This document shows positions 5,266 through 8,899 of a stretch of 8,899 nt of DNA, in pieces (the first letter of the stretch is position 1; each line of letters starts with the position of its first letter). The notes under the pieces are model-generated. The model did no database searches. It saw only the letters and a list, made by a program, of their open reading frames with translations, and was not told where the DNA came from. The stretch spans positions 1 through 8,899 of the forward strand of contig NZ_CALDDG010000041.1 in the NCBI RefSeq assembly GCF_937936435.1. The letters are read 5' to 3'. The DNA is from an uncultured Sulfuricurvum sp. (GTDB lineage Bacteria > Campylobacterota > Campylobacteria > Campylobacterales > Sulfurimonadaceae). The translations under genes were made by a program, and so were the position numbers.

Positions 5266-5679
5266 ATGAAAAAAATAGTAACGGCTTTGGCTCTTGCGTC
5301 GCTTTTGTCCGGATTTGCCAATGCGGCGGAGAAAAAAGATCCCCGTCTGGAATTAATGAAAGATATGCGTACGATGCTGGATGCCATGGAGCAAATTCAG
5401 CGCGGCGGTTTGTACAGTTCGACTGAAGATATGAAAAGCGGCGTCAAAAAACTGCAAGGGACGTTAAAATCGCTTGAAGGTGACGAAGTCAAATCGATTC
5501 TGCCGAAAGATCAGGTATATGCGTATAAATTTGCTCAAAAAACGGCAGGTATGCTTCGCCTTTATTCAGACGACATGATTACGTCGATCGAAGCGGGTCG
5601 AATGGATGACGCTTTGGAAGATTACACGCAGCTTCTAAAACAATGTACTTCGTGTCACATTCGGATTCGTAACTGGTGA
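5266..5679 (+). CDS. Cytochrome c'/c556-like monohaem protein
   Basis: This is a 137-residue periplasmic protein. Residues 1-20 form a Sec signal ending in ANA. The mature part is rich in amphipathic helices (about 25-45, 54-71, 83-110 and 111-130) and ends with a haem c motif CTSCH at 127-131, only six residues from the C-terminus. A helical bundle with haem bound at the very end is the hallmark of the cytochrome c'/c556 family. Methionines at about 31-41 of the first helix could give the sixth iron ligand, as in c556. It starts 10 bases after the Rieske gene, behind AAAAGGGA, so it is the last gene of the same transcript. It is the likely electron acceptor of the FccB-like flavoprotein or the Rieske protein, standing in for the usual FccA. 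That role is inferred from position; the family call is from the motif layout. Confidence 0.85.
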   Translation: MKKIVTALALASLLSGFANAAEKKDPRLELMKDMRTMLDAMEQIQRGGLYSSTEDMKSGVKKLQGTLKSLEGDEVKSILPKDQVYAYKFAQKTAGMLRLYSDDMITSIEAGRMDDALEDYTQLLKQCTSCHIRIRNW

Positions 5680-5683
5680 TTTC

Positions 5684-5722
5684 CTCTCCCTTCGAGGGGA
5701 AGAGATTATTGACAGTTTTTTT
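5684..5722 (+). terminator. Hairpin and T tract at the end of the sulfur module
   Basis: CTCTCCCT (5684-5691) pairs with AGGG and AGAG (5695-5698 and 5701-5704), with GA bulged and a TCG loop. A run of seven T follows at 5716-5722, 11 bases further on, inside the end of the opposite gene. The hairpin is symmetric enough to serve both convergent genes. The displaced T run makes it a moderate candidate. Confidence 0.4.
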
Positions 5723-6257
5723 GGAGAGGGATTTCAAATCCGATTTCGACATCTTGCCACGTTTTCCCCGCATGCAATTCATAACACGCTTTATTAATCG
5801 ATACAAGAGACGGCAACATTCCGAAATCATTAAGATCGATGAACCCTTTTCCTACAATTTTCATATCGTTGAGCGTGTAAGAAAGAGGGATTGTTTTCGT
5901 CATACCGTTCATCGTGATGTCGACGAGGGCTTTTCCCTCTTTTGCCGATTTGACTTTTGCCGTAATCGCTTGGACGTTTTGGGCTTTGAAAAAAGAGGCA
6001 ACCAACGTCGCGTCACGCCCCGCATTTCCGGAATTAACGCTCAATGTATCGATCGTTAGCGTACTGTTTGCCAAAAGTGCATCTGCCGATGAACCTCCTT
6101 CCGCGTTTAGACGGCTGCGGTCGAATACACCGCCGACACCGATTTTTTCAAATGTTTTAAATGCTTTCCATGTCACCTTCGCATCATTGGCGTGGTAGTT
6201 ACAATCGGCGAACATCGTTCCTGAAATCAGTAGGGTAGCGAGAATGAGTTTGTTCAT
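5706..6257 (-). CDS. YceI-family periplasmic protein
   Basis: This 183-residue protein has a Sec signal (MNKLILATLLISGTMFA) and then a lipocalin-like beta-barrel pattern. The strand KVTWKAFKTFEKIGVGGVFD (27-46) matches the YceI opening, where the protein forms a pocket for an isoprenoid-type lipid, and the NGMTKTIPL segment (117-125) matches the conserved NGvtk block. C19, C158 and C182 are present; C19 sits just past the predicted cleavage point and C158/C182 could form a disulfide. Proteins of this family bind quinone- or polyprenyl-like molecules, but the ligand here is unknown. AAGGAA precedes the ATG on the minus strand. The gene is convergent with the sulfur module and lies 129 bases downstream of the TonB receptor gene in the same orientation. 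A TATAAC -10-like box at 6288-6293 suggests its own promoter. Confidence 0.8.
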   Translation of the reverse strand: MNKLILATLLISGTMFADCNYHANDAKVTWKAFKTFEKIGVGGVFDRSRLNAEGGSSADALLANSTLTIDTLSVNSGNAGRDATLVASFFKAQNVQAITAKVKSAKEGKALVDITMNGMTKTIPLSYTLNDMKIVGKGFIDLNDFGMLPSLVSINKACYELHAGKTWQDVEIGFEIPLQKNCQ

Positions 6258-6287
6258 GTGGATTCCTTGCGTTGTTTCGTGTTAACA

Positions 6288-6293
6288 GTTATA
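6288..6293 (-). promoter_or_regulatory. Possible -10 box of the YceI-family gene
   Basis: The minus strand reads TATAAC, 30 bases upstream of the start codon. Only a poor -35 match lies 17 bases further upstream, so this is a weak call. Confidence 0.25.
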
Positions 6294-6334
6294 GCCCAAA
6301 CTCATTTCTGAACGGTTAATGAGCGATTATTAGA

Positions 6335-6361
6335 TTAAAGCTTTAAGGCATGTATTAAGGC
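6335..6361. repeat. Palindrome and paired direct repeat between the TonB receptor and YceI genes
   Basis: TTAAAGCTTTAA (6335-6346) is a perfect 12-base palindrome. TTAAGGC occurs at 6343-6349 and again at 6355-6361, a 12-base period. Both lie upstream of the YceI-family gene and could bind a regulator. No terminator for the receptor gene is visible in this gap, so some readthrough is possible. Confidence 0.4.
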
Positions 6362-6386
6362 TAACGACGAGAAGAAATACTATTCT

Positions 6387-8507
6387 TTAAAATCGATAGG
6401 CATAGTTGACAAGATAGTTGCGACCTTCCCGTACTACACCGCCTGACGTATTGTAATAGTAGCTCGGCATTCTCACATCTTCATTAAAAAGATTTTTGAT
6501 CGTGGCGCGAATCTCGCTGGATGCTGAAAATCTGTAGGTGATCGTCTCATCAAAAATATGCTGCGGCTGGATGGTCGTGTCTTCTCCGTCCAGCCAACTT
6601 AATTGCGATCGGGTCGTTCGGGATTGATAACGCCATGTAGTGCCGAACGAAAGGAAATTGGCAGGAGAATAGACATACATCGCTTTGAGCATGATTTTGG
6701 AAATATCGGGCATTGACTGATCCACGGAGACGGAATCCTCTTCGGGCGGGGTTGTATAGTCCGTATCGATATACGATGCATTGAAATAAAAGTTATGTTT
6801 CGGTTTGGATTGAAAGTTGTATTCAAATTCAATCCCTTTGCTGATTCTGTCGTCGTAGTTTTGATATCCCGGGATAGTAGTGTAGTACTCTTCCAAATCG
6901 ATTACGTTATGAAGATTGGAATAAAAAAGATCCAATGCAAATTTGTTTTGAAAATCCGGTGCGTATATCGCGACGGCTTCATAGGTCTTAGTCTCTTCCG
7001 GTTTGATTTGTGAATCTCCGGCCCGATAGTTTATGTGACCGTTTGCATAGGCTTCGGTAAACGTCGGTGCGCGGAATGCAGAGCCGTAGAGAAGTTTAAA
7101 AATCGTTTTGTCGCTGGCACGATAGACGATGGCGGCTCGTTGGCTCCATTGCGTTCCGATATCGGAGTATCGGTCTAAGCGTGCTCCTAAAATTACATCT
7201 ACATCGCGATTGATCGAGATTAAATCCTGAAGATATCCATAGATTATGGTTCGATCCTGATCGGCAGCGATAAAACTGGTCGTCGGATTTGCCCAAAATG
7301 CAGGTTCGCTCGAACTGTCATAGCGAAATGAACTGTAGTTTGGGCTTGCTAAAATGGTTGAAAGATTTTCCGTGATAGCATTTTCGACACTGTTGTAATA
7401 CGTATCTTTCGGTATCGTGACGTATCGCGCACCAAGTCCCGTGACGATTTCATGCGATCCGATTTTAGGGAGAGTGAATATCGATTCTGCTTCAAAATTT
7501 TGCTCTTTCAGTTTTTCGGTAAAATAAAACCCCTCTTGCATATCCACGCCGACGGTGGCAAATCGGGTCGCCGTGATCCCGATTCCGGCGATATTGGCAC
7601 CTTCGTTTAACTCCCGATGCGAGAAACTGACTCTTGTTTCGACTCCGACATCATTGATGTCGCTTTTATACGAACCCTGTACGAAAAAATAGGAATTAGT
7701 ATGTTCTTTTGGATCGGTCGGAATCGGGTCCGGAGATTCTTCAAAACCGTAAAAATTGCCGTAGGTACTCCGTTTAAGGCGCGTAAGGAGTTCAAAACCA
7801 CCGTTGACTGCCTTCAAACCGACCGAAAAGTCTTTCATAGATTCATCGGTACCCTCCGGGTAGCCATCGACCGGAACCGATTTGTTGTTTCGGATAATGT
7901 AACCGTCGGAAAAGAGTTTCCAATCGTTTGCCAGTGTATAGACGTTTGCCCCGGCGGTAAGCCGGCTGTAGCTTCCGCTTCCGAGATAGAGCCGATTTTC
8001 GGTTTTGTTGCTCCCCATTTTTGTGATGATATTAACGGTGCCGTAAAAAGCGCCGGAGCCTTGGGTGGTTGAGTTCGGTCCGCGAAGGACTTCTATCTTT
8101 TCTACCAGTTGTATCGGAAAATCCATATAAAAACTGCTGGAACCGGCCACTTCATTGTTGATAGCAACGCCGTCAATCAATATTTTGATTTTATCGGAGA
8201 GATACGCATTCGGGTTTTTTAAGCCTCTGACGGTTGTCATGGTATAGCCCATAGGGCTTAACTGCATTTGGATACCGGGCAGCATATCCAGAGCTTCGCC
8301 GATATTTTGGATGCCGGCATCGGTAAAAGTCTGGGCGTCGATAACCGTTACGACAGAAGGGAGATAATCGACATTCAGCGATTTTTTGGTTGCCAAATTG
8401 CTGACGTTTTCGATAAGGGCTTCGAAATCGTTGTTTCCCGGCTCATCCGCATACGAAAAACTGAAGGCGGAGAGGAGAATACCGCACAGTAAGAGAGGTT
8501 TTTGCAT
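6387..8507 (-). CDS. TonB-dependent outer-membrane receptor
   Basis: This 706-residue protein has a Sec signal (1-20, ending SYA). The plug domain spans about 45-165, with the conserved blocks SVVTVIDAQTFTDAGIQNIG (51-70), LPGIQM (76-81), VRGL (93-96), IKILIDGVAIN (107-117) and VEKIEVLRGPNSTTQGSGAF (135-154), then NIITK. A 22-strand-type barrel follows with a typical ...NLFNEDVRMPSYY... segment near the end and a terminal aromatic F706, the outer-membrane insertion signal. No clear TonB box is visible before the plug, only a short acidic stretch. The substrate cannot be read from sequence; iron-siderophore, haem, copper or cobalamin are all possible. AAGGGA lies about 8 bases before the ATG. 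It is divergent from the YfiR-like gene with a 150-base shared control region. Confidence 0.93.
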   Translation of the reverse strand: MQKPLLLCGILLSAFSFSYADEPGNNDFEALIENVSNLATKKSLNVDYLPSVVTVIDAQTFTDAGIQNIGEALDMLPGIQMQLSPMGYTMTTVRGLKNPNAYLSDKIKILIDGVAINNEVAGSSSFYMDFPIQLVEKIEVLRGPNSTTQGSGAFYGTVNIITKMGSNKTENRLYLGSGSYSRLTAGANVYTLANDWKLFSDGYIIRNNKSVPVDGYPEGTDESMKDFSVGLKAVNGGFELLTRLKRSTYGNFYGFEESPDPIPTDPKEHTNSYFFVQGSYKSDINDVGVETRVSFSHRELNEGANIAGIGITATRFATVGVDMQEGFYFTEKLKEQNFEAESIFTLPKIGSHEIVTGLGARYVTIPKDTYYNSVENAITENLSTILASPNYSSFRYDSSSEPAFWANPTTSFIAADQDRTIIYGYLQDLISINRDVDVILGARLDRYSDIGTQWSQRAAIVYRASDKTIFKLLYGSAFRAPTFTEAYANGHINYRAGDSQIKPEETKTYEAVAIYAPDFQNKFALDLFYSNLHNVIDLEEYYTTIPGYQNYDDRISKGIEFEYNFQSKPKHNFYFNASYIDTDYTTPPEEDSVSVDQSMPDISKIMLKAMYVYSPANFLSFGTTWRYQSRTTRSQLSWLDGEDTTIQPQHIFDETITYRFSASSEIRATIKNLFNEDVRMPSYYYNTSGGVVREGRNYLVNYAYRF

Positions 8508-8574
8508 ATGCTTAATCCCTTTTAGAGTGTTTAAATATTAATGGCGATCGCACTCGAATTATTTTTTGAACTTA

Positions 8575-8583
8575 TGCTATACT
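8575..8583 (+). promoter_or_regulatory. Extended -10 promoter of the YfiR-like gene
   Basis: TGCTATACT is a TGn extension joined to the -10 box TATACT. It predicts a start near 8590 and a leader of about 68 bases before the ATG at 8658. No -35 match is seen at the usual distance, which an extended -10 can do without. The promoter of the opposite TonB receptor gene must lie in the same 8508-8657 gap but is not clear. Confidence 0.45.
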
Positions 8584-8657
8584 CTTTTGCTTTACGTATC
8601 GGTTAAAGCAGATAAATTCAAGATAAAAAGTAACACATTGGTGTTTTTAGTTCGGAG

Positions 8658-8899
8658 ATGAAGAGATTGGATACGATCAAAAAAGCGTTGTATCGGTATT
8701 TTGTACCGTTTTTGATGCTGTATGCGTCTTCGCTGAACGCATCAGGATATGACGATGACGTTTTGGAAATATTTTCAAAGATGCTCCCCCGATTTGTTTT
8801 AATGAGCAATCAAAAAAATCTTTTAAAAGAGCGTCTTGAAATTTGTATTTTGAATGATAAAATCGAACTATTGCACAAAACCTCCAAAATTCTTTTGGA
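8658..8899 (+). CDS. Exported protein, YfiR/DUF4154-like, N-terminal part (runs off the window)
   Basis: The frame is open for 80 codons to the window end. An N-terminal basic stretch and the hydrophobic segment YFVPFLMLYASSLNASG (about 14-30) form a signal peptide. Then comes DVLEIFSKMLPRFVLMSNQ (35-53) followed by a basic linker and the strand RLEICIL (60-66). A conserved helix before a RIxICVL-type strand recalls the YfiR/DUF4154 periplasmic sensor family, often found beside TonB receptors and diguanylate cyclases. That assignment is tentative because half or more of the protein is missing. The start is uncertain: GGAG directly abuts ATG 8658, while TTG at 8667 has ideal 9-base spacing to the same GGAG. 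The opposite-strand frame here is a shadow. Confidence 0.65.
   Translation, partial: MKRLDTIKKALYRYFVPFLMLYASSLNASGYDDDVLEIFSKMLPRFVLMSNQKNLLKERLEICILNDKIELLHKTSKILL

Noticed and set aside
5676..6059. Plus-strand frame after the cytochrome gene
   Set aside because: It is antisense to the YceI-family gene, which has a signal peptide and family motifs.
7617..8072. Plus-strand frame inside the TonB receptor gene
   Set aside because: It is antisense to the conserved plug and barrel and has no start signal.
8544..8551. GCGATCGC palindrome, the HIP1 octamer of cyanobacteria
   Set aside because: It occurs once in a non-cyanobacterial context, so chance is enough.
8618..8809. 63-codon minus-strand frame at the window end
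   Set aside because: The plus strand here encodes a signal peptide and a conserved-looking exported protein.
1..8899. CRISPR arrays, tRNA or rRNA genes, insertion sequences
   Set aside because: I saw no spaced repeats, cloverleaf-like sequence, rRNA segments or transposase motifs on either strand.

Overview
The window looks like the end of a draft contig from a sulfur-oxidising Campylobacterota (Epsilonproteobacteria) species, most like Sulfuricurvum or Sulfurimonas. This placement rests on the SoxYZ/flavocytochrome content, several small periplasmic c-type cytochromes, moderate-to-low GC with AT-rich spacers, and the style of the TonB receptor and its divergent neighbour. It is inference from protein character, not a database match. 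The first 44 bases are not genomic: they match the 3' part of the Illumina TruSeq/P5 adapter, so real sequence starts at 45.

Layout. (1) 45-193, minus: the N-terminus of a c-type cytochrome cut off by the adapter. (2) 256-1473, plus: a dihydroorotase-like protein that has lost all its metal ligands, probably a non-catalytic PyrC'/PyrX-type protein. It converges across a palindromic terminator on (3) 1513-1812, minus, an AroQ-fold chorismate mutase / PchB-like protein. (4) 1813-2133: a long AT-rich spacer with a tandem repeat and an inverted repeat. (5) 2134-5679, plus: a five-gene sulfur oxidation module made of a Tat-exported FccB/SoxF-type flavoprotein, SoxY, SoxZ, a Tat-exported Rieske protein and a cytochrome c'/c556-like protein. 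(6) 5706-6257, minus: a periplasmic YceI-family protein. (7) 6387-8507, minus: a TonB-dependent outer-membrane receptor. (8) 8658-8899, plus: the first 80 codons of a divergent, exported, YfiR-like protein that runs off the window.

The most interesting part is the 2134-5679 module. SoxYZ carries sulfur intermediates on a C-terminal cysteine. The flavoprotein has the cysteine pair of sulfide dehydrogenases, and the Rieske protein and cytochrome could accept or relay electrons. All the core genes use Tat or Sec export, so the chemistry should be periplasmic. No SoxAX, SoxB or SoxCD is present in the window, so this is either a satellite sox locus or a distinct sulfide/persulfide pathway. Between the flavoprotein gene and soxY lies a 172-base spacer with two mutually exclusive hairpins, a third hairpin, and a well-formed intrinsic terminator that ends just before the soxY ribosome binding site. 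This suggests partial termination or attenuation inside the operon.
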